Part shown: positions 44,435 through 54,488 of the stretch, one piece after another
Layout of the letters: the number at the start of each line of letters is the position of its first letter
Numbering within the stretch: the first letter of the stretch is position 1
NCBI GenBank assembly: GCA_016787785.1
Contig: JAEUTO010000005.1
Location: 62,001 to 126,000, forward strand
Direction of reading: 5' to 3'
DNA: 64,000 bases
From: Bacteroidia bacterium
Lineage (GTDB): Bacteria; Bacteroidota; Bacteroidia; B-17B0; Aurantibacillaceae
Position numbers and translations under genes: made by a program
Notes under the pieces: model-generated
The model's database searches: none
Seen by the model: the letters and a program-made list of their open reading frames with translations, nothing else
Told to the model about the DNA's origin: nothing

Positions 44435-45415
44435 TTATTTCGCAATAATTAATTTCTCGGTATAAACTTTATTCCCCGAAGTTATTTTTACAAAATAAGT
44501 TCCAACAGGTAAAGTAGTTAGATCTAATTTTATTTTCTCTTCTGTTGTAGGGTTATTTTGTGAAGCAACTACTGCACCTAAAATATTAACTACCTCAATT
44601 TTTGAATAGTCTGTTGTTGCAGGTTCTACAACAACTACACCATCAGTACTTGGGTTTGGATATAATTTGATTTTTGCATTGATGTCGTGAGAAATTGTTG
44701 GTAAACCAACACCTAACGACATTGTTGCTACACCGTTAATTGTTAATGTATCAATACGGAAAGTTCCACCAGTGCCTTCAGCATTCCAAGCATACATTCG
44801 AATGTTAAAAGGTGTGAACTGGTTAGCGCAATTTGCAGGAAAAGTAACACCACACATATTATAAGTAGCAAAAGCGGCTGATCCTGTTACGGCATCATCA
44901 TTCCAGAAAAACGTGTTACCGCCCTGGATAGAGATAGGGATAGGGCTATTAGTAGCAGCAACACTTTGTGGTGTGTATGAAGCAGCAATGTTTGCAGCAT
45001 AACCATCTTTATTCGTTCTAACTGCCCAGTTACGAACACCTGTACCCGAACGGGTTGATCCAAAAGACATGCTGTTAAGCGTAACAATATAATTTGCCTG
45101 AGGAGTAAGCGTAATTTGATAATATTTATTTAGATCGATCGCTCCTGTAAAGGTTGTATTGTTAGCGTTAGTTGCTCCGGTTCCCCAGCCAACAAAAGAA
45201 AACACACCATTTGTTGTTGAGCCTGTACCCGTGCCAACTGCTGTAAAAGACCCGGAAGTAATGCCGGTAGCGGTAGGAGGAGTTGTGGGATCCACAGTTA
45301 TTAATGCAGCAGTACCTTGTACAGCGCTAAAAGGGTAGTACAATGAAAAGCTTTGTGCGTTAACTGCATTAACACCAGCAACAAACAATCCAATCGAAAG
45401 TAATTTTTTAATCAT
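44435..45415 (-). CDS. Secreted protein with T9SS type A sorting domain
   Basis: This 326-residue protein has a signal peptide (ending GVNAVNAQS), a single beta-sandwich region of unknown family (about 25-230, with FSFVGWGTGATN and YYQITLTPQANYIVTLNSMSF), and a type A sorting domain (KIKLYPNPSTDGVVVV ... GTYFVKI ... EKLIIAK). No catalytic motif is seen. A -7-like TAATTTTG lies about 24 bases upstream of the start. It stands alone. Confidence 0.85.
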   Translation of the reverse strand: MIKKLLSIGLFVAGVNAVNAQSFSLYYPFSAVQGTAALITVDPTTPPTATGITSGSFTAVGTGTGSTTNGVFSFVGWGTGATNANNTTFTGAIDLNKYYQITLTPQANYIVTLNSMSFGSTRSGTGVRNWAVRTNKDGYAANIAASYTPQSVAATNSPIPISIQGGNTFFWNDDAVTGSAAFATYNMCGVTFPANCANQFTPFNIRMYAWNAEGTGGTFRIDTLTINGVATMSLGVGLPTISHDINAKIKLYPNPSTDGVVVVEPATTDYSKIEVVNILGAVVASQNNPTTEEKIKLDLTTLPVGTYFVKITSGNKVYTEKLIIAK

Positions 45416-45475
45416 GGTAAATAGTTTTTAAATTTATACAAAATTAAGAATTTGTAATTTAATAAGGTTAAATGT

Positions 45476-46507
45476 ATGTTAAATAAAGCCCTTGCATTTT
45501 TAATTTGTTTTTTTATCTTAATAATTCCAGCTTTTTCTCAGACTGAAAAGGACGGACTTGTTAAATGGTTAACTTTTAAAGAGGCACAGGAAAAAAATAA
45601 ACAGGTTCAAAAACCTTTTTTGGTAGATATTTATACAGATTGGTGCGGCTGGTGCAAGCATATGATGAAAACAACGTACTCTAATCCAAATCTGGCGGGC
45701 TATATTAATTCTAATTTTTACCCGGTAAAGTTTGATGCCGAAACCAAGGATACTGTAGAGTATAATGGAAAGATCTATAAGCCAACTTCAACGGAGCCAA
45801 AGACCCCACACGAACTTGCGATAAAATTTTTAGGCAGTAGTCTTAGTTATCCTTCCACTATGTTCATCACAAATAATTTTGAATATAATTTGTTAACGCA
45901 GGGTTTTTTGGAGGATAAAAAAATAGAACCAATTTTAGTTTTTATGGTTGAGAACGCCTGGCGAACGACATCATTTGACGAATTTAACAAACACTTTAAT
46001 CAGGCTTTTATAGATACCGCTTTTGCAAAAGGGAAAATTAACATATATAACGTTAAAGAATTGGAAGGTCTTCAAAAAAAGAAGCCAAAAAAAGTTTTAA
46101 TAAACATTGGTACTTCTTTTTGCAATACTTGCAGGGTGATGACAAAAACAAGTTTTGTTGATACAAGCCTTGCCATTTATTTAAATAAGAATTTTTATTT
46201 TGTTAATTTTGATGCTGAGTCAAATGATACGGTTTTGTTTAAGAACAATAAATATTATAAGCAATTGGTAAATAATTATCCGCTACATAATTTAGCTTTA
46301 AAGCTAACGAATAATAAATTTTCGTTGCCGGCACTTTGTATCTTAGATGAAAAACTTGATCCCATTGATGTTTTAAATTTTTACCAATCGCCCGAAAATT
46401 TAAAACCTATTTTATATTTTATTGCCAGTAACACGTATAAAACAAAACCCTGGCCCGATTTTATTAAAGAATTCAGTAAACAACCGGTTAACTTAAATAA
46501 AAAATGA
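45476..46507 (+). CDS. Secreted protein with two thioredoxin-like domains
   Basis: This 343-residue protein has a signal peptide (ending IIPAFSQ) and two tandem thioredoxin folds. The first has VDIYTDWCGWCKHM (C57, C60) and a cis-Pro in LSYPSTMFI. The second has INIGTSFCNTCRVM (C216, C219) and FSLPALCI. Both keep the CxxC pair, so both could be redox active in the periplasm. The two halves share the order CxxC ... FDAE-x-x-DTV ... A-x-K, indicating an internal duplication. It overlaps the following membrane-protein gene by 4 bases. Confidence 0.88.
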   Translation: MLNKALAFLICFFILIIPAFSQTEKDGLVKWLTFKEAQEKNKQVQKPFLVDIYTDWCGWCKHMMKTTYSNPNLAGYINSNFYPVKFDAETKDTVEYNGKIYKPTSTEPKTPHELAIKFLGSSLSYPSTMFITNNFEYNLLTQGFLEDKKIEPILVFMVENAWRTTSFDEFNKHFNQAFIDTAFAKGKINIYNVKELEGLQKKKPKKVLINIGTSFCNTCRVMTKTSFVDTSLAIYLNKNFYFVNFDAESNDTVLFKNNKYYKQLVNNYPLHNLALKLTNNKFSLPALCILDEKLDPIDVLNFYQSPENLKPILYFIASNTYKTKPWPDFIKEFSKQPVNLNKK

Positions 46508-47466
46508 AACCTGCTACTATCCATCATTTAAATACTGGTTTAATAATCCTGTCCTGTGTTGTGGCATTTTTTATTCCCTTCGAATTATTTTTATTTTCAT
46601 ATGGAATTTTAGGGCCCCTCCATTACCTTACAGAAATTGGCTGGCTTCACAAAAAAAATTATTTCACCAAGGGAAAATACGATTTTGTTTTTTTAGGAGT
46701 TGCCTGCGTTGTTTTGGTTTATTGGAATTATAATCCGCCAAAAAATTATGGATTGACAGCTGATATTATTTTGTTTAGTTTGCTGTCCTGCATTGCTTTT
46801 GTATTTATAAAAGACTGGTTATACCGTTTTGTAATTATCGCGCTGGCACTGGTGTTTATTGGGTTCTTAAATAACTCGCCTATGTTCTTTACCTGGGTGG
46901 CGGTGTTTTTGCCAACCATTATTCACGTTTTTATTTTTACCTGGGCATTTATGCTTTACGGTGTTTTAAAAGAACGATCGTGGGCCGGATTAATTTCAAT
47001 TCTTGTTTTAATAGCCTGTTCTATTATCATTATTGTTGTGCAACCTGGTAATTTATTTTACAACGTTAGCGATTACTCTCAAAAAAGTTACACGCAATTT
47101 GGAGAGTTAAATTATCGTTTGATCAACTTTTTTAATATGGATCAGTTAACCAACATCAAACAAATTTTTACTACCAATGCAGGTTTTGTAATTATGCGTT
47201 TTATTGCATTTGCTTATACCTACCATTACCTTAACTGGTTCTCAAAAACATCGGTAATAAAATGGCATTTAGTGCCAAAAAAGGTGCTAATTGCAACTAT
47301 AGCAGCCTGGTTAATTTCTATTTCCCTATATATCTATGATTATAATTTAGGATTACAGGTTCTGTTCTTTTTAAGTTTTTTACACGTGTTCTTAGAATTC
47401 CCTTTAAACATTGTATCCTTTACGGGTATAGGAAAGGAGCTTGCTTCCTTTGGTAAAAAGACATAA
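46504..47466 (+). CDS. Polytopic membrane protein with conserved-looking His residues
   Basis: This 320-residue protein has about nine predicted helices. His residues sit within or at the ends of helices: GPLHYLTEIGWLHKK, PTIIHVFIF, YTYHYLNWF, SFLHVFLEF. That pattern suggests metal or haem binding and loosely recalls membrane oxygenases, but I do not recognise the family. The 4-base overlap (ATGA) with the tandem-thioredoxin gene implies coupled translation and a shared task. Confidence 0.8.
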   Translation: MKPATIHHLNTGLIILSCVVAFFIPFELFLFSYGILGPLHYLTEIGWLHKKNYFTKGKYDFVFLGVACVVLVYWNYNPPKNYGLTADIILFSLLSCIAFVFIKDWLYRFVIIALALVFIGFLNNSPMFFTWVAVFLPTIIHVFIFTWAFMLYGVLKERSWAGLISILVLIACSIIIIVVQPGNLFYNVSDYSQKSYTQFGELNYRLINFFNMDQLTNIKQIFTTNAGFVIMRFIAFAYTYHYLNWFSKTSVIKWHLVPKKVLIATIAAWLISISLYIYDYNLGLQVLFFLSFLHVFLEFPLNIVSFTGIGKELASFGKKT

Positions 47467-47570
47467 TTCGCGTAAAAACCCGCCATTTTCACTAGATAAA
47501 ACTGTTCTTTCGCTCATTTACTTATGTTAAGATTAGATTGAATCAATTTGGTTTACTATTTTTACATCTC

Positions 47571-50500
47571 ATGAGAATTTATTTTGTTGTTATACTTTGC
47601 CTTCTTTCAAGATTGGTTTCTTCTCAGGCTATTGGCGGCATAATTAACACCTATGCATCTGTTACCGGTGTTGCCGGATCAAATATTACAGTTGTATCTG
47701 CAGCCGGCTTTGCGGTTGGCGATCAGATCATGATCATTCAAATGCAAGGGGCCTCAGTAATTACTGCTAATAATGCAACTTTTGGAAACATTTCTGCTAT
47801 GGGCGGCGCGGGAGTTTATGAGTACAAAAATATTACAGCTGTAGCCGGAAATGTTATAACCGTTAATGCTGCTCTTACAAATGCATACAATACTGCAACA
47901 GGTTCTACACAAATTGTGCGGATTCCAAAATACTGTTCTGCTACTGTTACAAGCACACTTAGTTGTACTCCCTGGAATGGCACAATTGGTGGGATCTTGG
48001 CCTTTGAAGCAGGAACGCTTACGTTAAATTCAGATATTGATGTAAATGCTCGCGGCTTTAGAGGTGGCAACTTTGCAACAAGTGGCTTTTGCTGTAACAA
48101 TGGCAGTTTTGTTGGCGCATTTAATGTTAACGGTGGTCAAAAAGGTGAAAGTATTTCGAGGTGGATAGTAGGGCAGGACGGTATGAAAGGTAAACAGGCC
48201 AACGGTGGTGGCGGATCTAACTGTGGCAATTCGGGCGGCGGCGGCGGCGGCAACTTTGGGGCAGGCGGTTTGGGCGGAAACGAATATAATGGCTGTGGTG
48301 CTACCAACGAACGCGGTATTGGAGGGCTAAATTTAGCGCCTTCTTTTGCATCATTGTTTATGGGCGGCGGCGGCGGCGGCGGATTTAGAGATAACGGCCA
48401 GGTTGCAACTGCTGGTGGTATCGGTGGCGGTATCGTTTATATAAAAGCAAATCAAATAGTGTGTAATAACAGAATTGTTGCTGCGCGAGGTGGAAGCGTT
48501 ACTATTACTGCTAACGACGAAGGTTCGGGCGGCGGCGGCGCCGGTGGAACAATTTTTATTGAGTGTAATAATTATGTAGGAAATTTAACGGTTAATACCA
48601 GTGGTGGCAGTGGTGGCAGTAATAACAATACTATTTTTCCCGGTAACTGTCATGGCCCGGGTGGCGGCGGCGGTGGCGGACTTTTTGCGTTTAGCGGTGC
48701 AGTAATGCCTGGCACCATAACTTATCTTAGCAATGGTGGTGCAGCGGGTTTAGTTCTAAACCCTGCCAGTTCCTGCTTTAATACTACATTTGGTGCAGCT
48801 GCAGGAACTGCGGGTTCATCATTAGCTAACTTACCCAGTCCTGCCTTACCCTATAGTGCTTTACCGGTAACTATTGTGGGTAACACTACGCTTTGCAGCG
48901 GGCAGCAAACAACATTAACTGCAAGTTCAACAGCAACAACCGTAGTTACATTTACCTGGAATACCGGACCAACAACTGCATCCATTTCTTTGGCTCCGGC
49001 GGCAACAACAATTTATACGGTAACGGCATCTAATGTTGCATGTACATCTACACAAACCGTTCAAATTAATGTTAATGCTTCACCAACAATTAATTCATTA
49101 ACTAACAATGGTCCGGTTTGCTTAGGCACTGCTGTAAATTTTGTAACTAATGCTACAACTGCCGGAATAGCCACCTATTCATGGTCGGGGCCAAATGGTT
49201 TTATTTCAAATGTTCAAAGCCCTTCAATACCTAATGCACAACCAACAAACTCTGGAACGTATACAGTTACTGTAACAAATACTTTTCCTACAGGTTCGTG
49301 CAGTACAACCAGTACCACAACGGTTGGCATTGTGCCGTCGGGTACAGTAACTGCCACTCCTGGCTTTACATTATGTCAGGGCACAGCTTTAAACCTCGTA
49401 GCTAATGCAAATCCTGCCCCAACATCTTATTCATGGACAGGCCCGGGGCCGTTTAATTCAGTTCAACAAAATCCAACAGTAAATAATATTCAACCCGCTA
49501 ATGCCGGCGTGTATAATGTAACAGCTTACTATACCAGTCCGGTTACAACCCTGGTGTGCACATCAACAGCAACATCAAATGTTCAGGTTGTTGGTACAGC
49601 TCCAACAAACGTTACCGCTAATCCAAATAACCTTTGCCAAAATGGTAATACAAGCATAAATACTGTAGCTGCCGGGGCTTTAGGGTTTTCGGTTGTTGGA
49701 CCCAATAATTTCTCTTCTAATTTAGCAATTGCTCCTATAAATAATATTCAACCGGCCTCTGCGGGAGTTTATTTTGTTACTTCAACCTTTGCGATCGGAT
49801 CTGTTAGTTGCACAACTTCAGGCTCTGCGCAAGTAAACGTTATTCCTGTAAATCCTGTTATTGTAACACCAACAGTTTCAACCTGCGCTCCAAACAACGC
49901 ACAGCTTTCAGCCAGTTCAAATGGAGCTAGTGGCTACTCGTGGACAGGGCCAAATAGTTTTACATCAACGGCACAAAACCCTTTGTTATTTTCACCAACC
50001 CCTACTGCATCGGGAATTTATATGGTAACAGCCTCATATAATAATGGACAATTAACTTGCTTTAATACAAATAGCGTGCAATTAACGGTGTATCCAAAAC
50101 TTACTTTTACATTGGATGCTTATAAACAAATGTGTTATAATACGTTGTTAATTGTACCGGGCCCAGCAGGAGGCACCTCTTATACATGGACAAGTTCAAC
50201 GGGCTTTACATCTAATACGCAAAACTTAACTATTCCCGGCATTCAACCCAACCAATCCGGCACCTATACATTAAATGTTTCATTGGGTCCTTGTACAACA
50301 AACCAACACATACAAATAGATGTGCTTACCCCACTTGCATTTACGTTGACGCCACAGAGCAGAACAATTTGTAAAGGCGATAGCATTGCTTTGGTGGCAG
50401 GCGCAACAGGTGGTAGCCAAAACTATGCTTATGTTTGGACCCCAGGCTCGTTTTTAGGGTCACCCACAGGAAGCGTACAATATGGTCATCCGTTAGGAAC

Positions 50501-51380
50501 AACAATTTACAATTTGGCAGGTTACGATATTGCTTGTCCAAACTACACCGTTTTCCATACATTTACTGTTCAGGTAAACCAACCACCCCAACCAAACTTA
50601 CAATTAGAGAAAGAACAAGGCTGCGAACCGTTATGCTTATTCTACAATACAAAAACACAAAATCAGGCAGCAATAACCACTTATGATTTTGGCGGAACAA
50701 ATGTTATGCAGTCAGATAGCTTTACCTATTGTTTAACAGAACCCGGAACGTACAACTTAAAAATAACTTCTTTAGGTAAGAATGGATGTAAAGGTGTTTA
50801 TGAATTCCCGGTACCAATAGTAGTTTGGCCAAAACCACGCACCGACTTTAACTGGACGCCCGATGTTATAACAACAAGCAACAACCAGGTTACTTTTAAT
50901 CCTTTGTCACAATACGGCCCAATAACCAGTATGAACTGGTTGTTCTCAGGAACAGGCATTGATGGTTATGATTCCAGTAACGTAAAGAACCCACAACGTG
51001 TTTTTGAAAACGCGGGTAAATTCCCCATTATGTTGATCCAAAGAACTGATAAGGGATGTGTTGACTCATTAATAAAAATAATTGAAGTGATGGAAGATAT
51101 GAATGTATTTATTCCAAATACCTTTACACCAAATGGTGATGGGTTGAATGATGTATTTAATGTAAAAGGTTTAGGCTTTAAAACCGAAGGCTTTAGTATG
51201 GAATTATTCGATCGTTGGGGCCACTCGATGTTCTTTAGTAAGGATGTAACCAAAGGCTGGGACGGCACCGTAAAAGGAATAATGGCGCAGGATGGGGTTT
51301 ACATTTACAAGATCCGCGCTGTGGGCACAAATGGTGAAGGGCGCAAAGAGTATATTGGCCATGTTACTTTAATGAAATAA
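47571..51380 (+). CDS. Large secreted Gly-rich and Ig-like protein with gliding-motility-type C-terminal domain
   Basis: The ATG at 47571 gives a clean signal peptide (MRIYFVVILCLLSRLVSSQ); an in-frame TTG at 47538 adds eleven residues. The 1269-residue product has a beta-helix-like N-terminal domain and a Gly-rich segment (about 205-385, runs of up to seven Gly). Five or so Ig/PKD-like domains follow, with Y-S-W-x-G-P and S-G-x-Y-x-V motifs, then a final PKD-like domain and the type B T9SS C-terminus (NVFIPNTFTPNGDGLND ... FDRWG ... DGVYIYKI). It is a likely adhesin or surface filament. It stands alone. Confidence 0.9.
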   Translation: MRIYFVVILCLLSRLVSSQAIGGIINTYASVTGVAGSNITVVSAAGFAVGDQIMIIQMQGASVITANNATFGNISAMGGAGVYEYKNITAVAGNVITVNAALTNAYNTATGSTQIVRIPKYCSATVTSTLSCTPWNGTIGGILAFEAGTLTLNSDIDVNARGFRGGNFATSGFCCNNGSFVGAFNVNGGQKGESISRWIVGQDGMKGKQANGGGGSNCGNSGGGGGGNFGAGGLGGNEYNGCGATNERGIGGLNLAPSFASLFMGGGGGGGFRDNGQVATAGGIGGGIVYIKANQIVCNNRIVAARGGSVTITANDEGSGGGGAGGTIFIECNNYVGNLTVNTSGGSGGSNNNTIFPGNCHGPGGGGGGGLFAFSGAVMPGTITYLSNGGAAGLVLNPASSCFNTTFGAAAGTAGSSLANLPSPALPYSALPVTIVGNTTLCSGQQTTLTASSTATTVVTFTWNTGPTTASISLAPAATTIYTVTASNVACTSTQTVQINVNASPTINSLTNNGPVCLGTAVNFVTNATTAGIATYSWSGPNGFISNVQSPSIPNAQPTNSGTYTVTVTNTFPTGSCSTTSTTTVGIVPSGTVTATPGFTLCQGTALNLVANANPAPTSYSWTGPGPFNSVQQNPTVNNIQPANAGVYNVTAYYTSPVTTLVCTSTATSNVQVVGTAPTNVTANPNNLCQNGNTSINTVAAGALGFSVVGPNNFSSNLAIAPINNIQPASAGVYFVTSTFAIGSVSCTTSGSAQVNVIPVNPVIVTPTVSTCAPNNAQLSASSNGASGYSWTGPNSFTSTAQNPLLFSPTPTASGIYMVTASYNNGQLTCFNTNSVQLTVYPKLTFTLDAYKQMCYNTLLIVPGPAGGTSYTWTSSTGFTSNTQNLTIPGIQPNQSGTYTLNVSLGPCTTNQHIQIDVLTPLAFTLTPQSRTICKGDSIALVAGATGGSQNYAYVWTPGSFLGSPTGSVQYGHPLGTTIYNLAGYDIACPNYTVFHTFTVQVNQPPQPNLQLEKEQGCEPLCLFYNTKTQNQAAITTYDFGGTNVMQSDSFTYCLTEPGTYNLKITSLGKNGCKGVYEFPVPIVVWPKPRTDFNWTPDVITTSNNQVTFNPLSQYGPITSMNWLFSGTGIDGYDSSNVKNPQRVFENAGKFPIMLIQRTDKGCVDSLIKIIEVMEDMNVFIPNTFTPNGDGLNDVFNVKGLGFKTEGFSMELFDRWGHSMFFSKDVTKGWDGTVKGIMAQDGVYIYKIRAVGTNGEGRKEYIGHVTLMK

Positions 51381-51482
51381 GTGACCGCATCTTAAAATAA
51401 TAACAATCCACTTTTAATTTTTTAACCTTAGCGCTATTTGAATTATGGCGATTAATCATTAACTTTAGCTTATTAAAATAAA

Positions 51483-52472
51483 TTGAGGTTTTTATTATTA
51501 ATATCCGTTTTTCTATTCTCCTGCAGTAATAATGCAGTGAATTCTGCTGAACCACCAGCAAAAAAAACTATTACCATAACTGAAAGTAAGATCGAGGAAC
51601 CCAAAAGTTTATGCCATAATGTTGTGGGTGTGCTTAATCCAAAAACAAAGATCAACGAAAATTACGTTTTGGATAAAACCATTTACCAGTTTAAATTGGA
51701 TACGGTGGCGCAGGTAAAATTTTGGAGAAGTATTATGAACCTGCATCAGGATAGTGCTATTGTAAACTTTGCAGGAAACAGAACTATCATTCAAAAAATA
51801 AGTGTAAAAGATTGGAATGCAAGACCCGACTCTTTAAAAAAATTCTATAGAGACAGCGTAAGAGCTGCATATAATGTTGATTCTACGAATAGGGTATTAA
51901 TTACCACAGGAAAAAAATTCTTTTATGATTTTGATAAAACATCGCAGAATTTCCACAACGGTATTAATTGTTTTGTTGAGAATGGAGTAGACCCGTGGTT
52001 TGCGCAAGCTATCTTATTAATTGAGAGCCCTAACAAATTACAAAAATCAAATGCAGGTGCTTATGGCCCTTTTCAGTTAATGAAAGAAGTGGCAAGGTTG
52101 TTTGGCTTAAAAGTAAATAAACAAATTGATGAGCGTGCTGATTTTGAAAGAAGCGCCTATGCATCGAGTAGTTTAATTAAAACCATTTGTATACCTAAAG
52201 TGCATAAAATGCTCGATTCTTTAAATATTACCGGTTACAATGAGCAGGAATTATGGTTTAGGCTTTTGGTAATGCATGCATACCACGCCGGTGCTTATAA
52301 TGTGCAAAGCGCTTTATTTACATTTAAACCCCAACAAGGTAATATGGATATTATCTATAATCTTTGGCAGGCACAAACCGCGCGGTTTAAAAACGCTTCT
52401 CAAAATTATTCTCAATTGGTTTTAGCGGCCATGCTCGAGATGAACGAAAGAGCTATGATCGCTAAGAACTAA
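51483..52472 (+). CDS. Lytic transglycosylase (SLT-type) lipoprotein
   Basis: This 329-residue protein starts at TTG (51483) with a lipoprotein signal (LLLISVFLFSC, Cys14). An SLT-like domain starts near residue 160: the catalytic Glu in ILLIESPNK (E181) is followed by NAGAYGPFQLM, the family G-x-x-G-x-x-Q motif, and a late AYHAGAYNV (A-Y-x-A-G). It should cleave the MurNAc-GlcNAc bond of peptidoglycan from the periplasmic face. The first 100 residues are of unknown fold. Confidence 0.88.
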   Translation: MRFLLLISVFLFSCSNNAVNSAEPPAKKTITITESKIEEPKSLCHNVVGVLNPKTKINENYVLDKTIYQFKLDTVAQVKFWRSIMNLHQDSAIVNFAGNRTIIQKISVKDWNARPDSLKKFYRDSVRAAYNVDSTNRVLITTGKKFFYDFDKTSQNFHNGINCFVENGVDPWFAQAILLIESPNKLQKSNAGAYGPFQLMKEVARLFGLKVNKQIDERADFERSAYASSSLIKTICIPKVHKMLDSLNITGYNEQELWFRLLVMHAYHAGAYNVQSALFTFKPQQGNMDIIYNLWQAQTARFKNASQNYSQLVLAAMLEMNERAMIAKN

Positions 52473-52540
52473 TAGCATTTAGCCCAAATAAAATCCTCTA
52501 TTATTTCATAAAAATGCCGTAATTTTATCTAAATTATTTT

Positions 52541-53518
52541 ATGATAAATTTACCACAGCGCCCCAGAAGAAACCGAAAAAATGCAACTATTAGAGGCTTG
52601 GTTCAGGAAAATTCTGTTACTGTAAACGACCTTATATTCCCATTATTTTTAACCGAAGGAAAAAACAAAAGATCAGAGATTTCTTCTATGCCTAATATAT
52701 ACAGGTATAGCAGCGATCTGCTTTTAAAGGAAATAGAAAGTTGTTTAAAATTAGGTTTAAATACCTTTTGTTTGTTTCCGAGCTTAAGCGATAAATTAAA
52801 AGATAAAAGGGCAACCGAATCGTTAAACAAAAAAGGACTTTATCAAGTTACGATCAAAGAAATTAAAAAGAGATTTCCTGAAGCGATCATCATGACGGAT
52901 GTTGCTATGGACCCATACAGCAGCGATGGTCATGATGGTTTTGTAAAGAACGGACAGATACTTAATGATGAGACGCTTGAAATTCTTGCAAAGATGGCAG
53001 TGGTGCAAGCAGAAGCCGGGGCTGATATTATAGGGCCGAGTGATATGATGGATGGCAGGGTTGGGTTTATTAGAGAGGCATTAGATGATGCAGGATTTAC
53101 AGATGTTTCCATTATGAGTTATACGGCAAAATATGCCAGCGCTTTTTATGGGCCGTTTAGAGATGCGCTGGATAGCGCACCAAAATTTGGAGATAAAAAA
53201 ACATACCAAATGGATCCTGCAAATAGTCGTGAAGCTATTTTAGAAGCTGATCTGGATTTTAACGAAGGTGCCGATTTTTTAATGGTAAAGCCAGCGTTAA
53301 GTTATTTGGATGTTATTAAACTTTTGAACGATAATTTTAATTTGCCAATTGCAGCTTACAATGTAAGTGGCGAATATGCAATGGTAAAAGCTGCAGCCGA
53401 AAAAAAATGGATAGATGGAGATAAAATAAGGGATGAAATATTATTGAGTATAAAGCGCGCTGGCGCTTCGGTAATACTTACTTATTTTGCAAAAGAGTTT
53501 GCCTTGTCAAAAAAATAA
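52541..53518 (+). CDS. hemB: Delta-aminolevulinic acid dehydratase (porphobilinogen synthase)
   Basis: The enzyme condenses two 5-aminolevulinate molecules to porphobilinogen. At 325 residues it has full length. The two Schiff-base lysines are in YTAKYASAFYGPFR (K197) and FLMVKPALSYLD (K250). The usual zinc-site cysteine triad is replaced by Asp-rich sequence (DVAMDPYSSDGHDG), placing it in the zinc-independent, Mg-type group. It heads a tight run with siaB, siaC and phosphatase genes (19 bp to the next gene). Confidence 0.97.
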   Translation: MINLPQRPRRNRKNATIRGLVQENSVTVNDLIFPLFLTEGKNKRSEISSMPNIYRYSSDLLLKEIESCLKLGLNTFCLFPSLSDKLKDKRATESLNKKGLYQVTIKEIKKRFPEAIIMTDVAMDPYSSDGHDGFVKNGQILNDETLEILAKMAVVQAEAGADIIGPSDMMDGRVGFIREALDDAGFTDVSIMSYTAKYASAFYGPFRDALDSAPKFGDKKTYQMDPANSREAILEADLDFNEGADFLMVKPALSYLDVIKLLNDNFNLPIAAYNVSGEYAMVKAAAEKKWIDGDKIRDEILLSIKRAGASVILTYFAKEFALSKK

Positions 53519-53537
53519 TATATTTTAGTAAAGCTAT

Positions 53538-54065
53538 ATGAGAACACTAAGCGAAATATTATACACCAACAACGTACTTTTTAGTTATTATGGATTTATT
53601 GACGGTAAAGTTTTAACGCAGGTTTTAAATATTACCCGTAGTAAACTGGAAAGTAATAAAGAGAATATTGTGGTGATCAAACGTGTATATAACGCCATTA
53701 ACGAGTGTGTAGAGAATATCATTAAACATAATTTTTTTCCTGAAGATGCTCTTTTGCATTATAAATCGTTGTTATTAGTTTCTATTGGCGACAAGTGTTA
53801 TTCTATCGATACAATAAATGTTGTTAACGCAAAACAAAAAGATGCCATCATCGAAAAACTTAATTTTTTAAATACTAAAAGTAAAGATGAGTTGCTTAAT
53901 ATTAAATCGCAGATCATCTCAAATAATGAATACTCAGAAGTTTCAACAGCAGGCCTTGGCTTAGTCGATCTTGTTTTAAAAACCAACAATTTCAATTTTC
54001 ATTTTAAAGAATACAATGATAATTTTTTATTCAGCATAAATTTTAAAATAAATACCAGTAACTAG
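53538..54065 (+). CDS. SiaB-family (DUF6272) GHKL protein kinase
   Basis: This 175-residue cytosolic protein has a GHKL ATP-binding core. The N box is in NAINECVENIIKHN (E56, N60) and the G box in STAGLGLVDLV (139-141). From the SiaABC system of Pseudomonas, SiaB-type kinases phosphorylate the small partner SiaC, whose homologue is the next gene, 4 bp downstream. The opposing PP2C phosphatase follows that. Assignment rests on the GHKL motifs and the three-gene context. Confidence 0.85.
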   Translation: MRTLSEILYTNNVLFSYYGFIDGKVLTQVLNITRSKLESNKENIVVIKRVYNAINECVENIIKHNFFPEDALLHYKSLLLVSIGDKCYSIDTINVVNAKQKDAIIEKLNFLNTKSKDELLNIKSQIISNNEYSEVSTAGLGLVDLVLKTNNFNFHFKEYNDNFLFSINFKINTSN

Positions 54066-54069
54066 CATT

Positions 54070-54486
54070 ATGGAAGCATTAGATATAAAAGGAGACGATA
54101 TTAATCCAAGTATTCATTTAAATCATTTAGAGAATAAATTTTCAATTACCGGCGAGAGTAGACCAGAGAACCCTTTAAAATATTACGACTCTACCTTTAA
54201 ATGGTTTAATGATTATTTTAATTATATCTATATTTTAAATGATCTTGAAAATTCAAAGATCCAGATCTCAAAAAAATTAACAGTTGATCTTGAATATTTT
54301 AATTCTACTTCAGCAAAAGTATTGTTCGATCTTTTTTTACTTTTAAAAACTGTTGGGAAAGAAAAATTTAAAGTTACTTTCGAAATTGATTGGTTCTATC
54401 ACGCAGAAGATTCGGATATGTTAGACGCCGGTAAAGAAATGGAAACGATGTGTGGCTTAAAATTTAATTACCACTCAAAAAAATAG
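54070..54486 (+). CDS. SiaC-family (DUF1987) regulatory phosphoprotein
   Basis: This 138-residue protein has a DUF1987 core with LTVDLEYFNSTSAKVLFDLF. The S79-T80-S81 cluster lies where SiaC carries its phosphorylated Thr. In the SiaABC pathway this protein is the switch: its phosphorylation by SiaB and dephosphorylation by SiaA control binding to an effector. The known effector, the diguanylate cyclase SiaD, is not present here, and c-di-GMP signalling is uncommon in Bacteroidota, so the partner is unknown. It is sandwiched between the kinase and phosphatase genes. Confidence 0.85.
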   Translation: MEALDIKGDDINPSIHLNHLENKFSITGESRPENPLKYYDSTFKWFNDYFNYIYILNDLENSKIQISKKLTVDLEYFNSTSAKVLFDLFLLLKTVGKEKFKVTFEIDWFYHAEDSDMLDAGKEMETMCGLKFNYHSKK

Positions 54487-54488
54487 TC

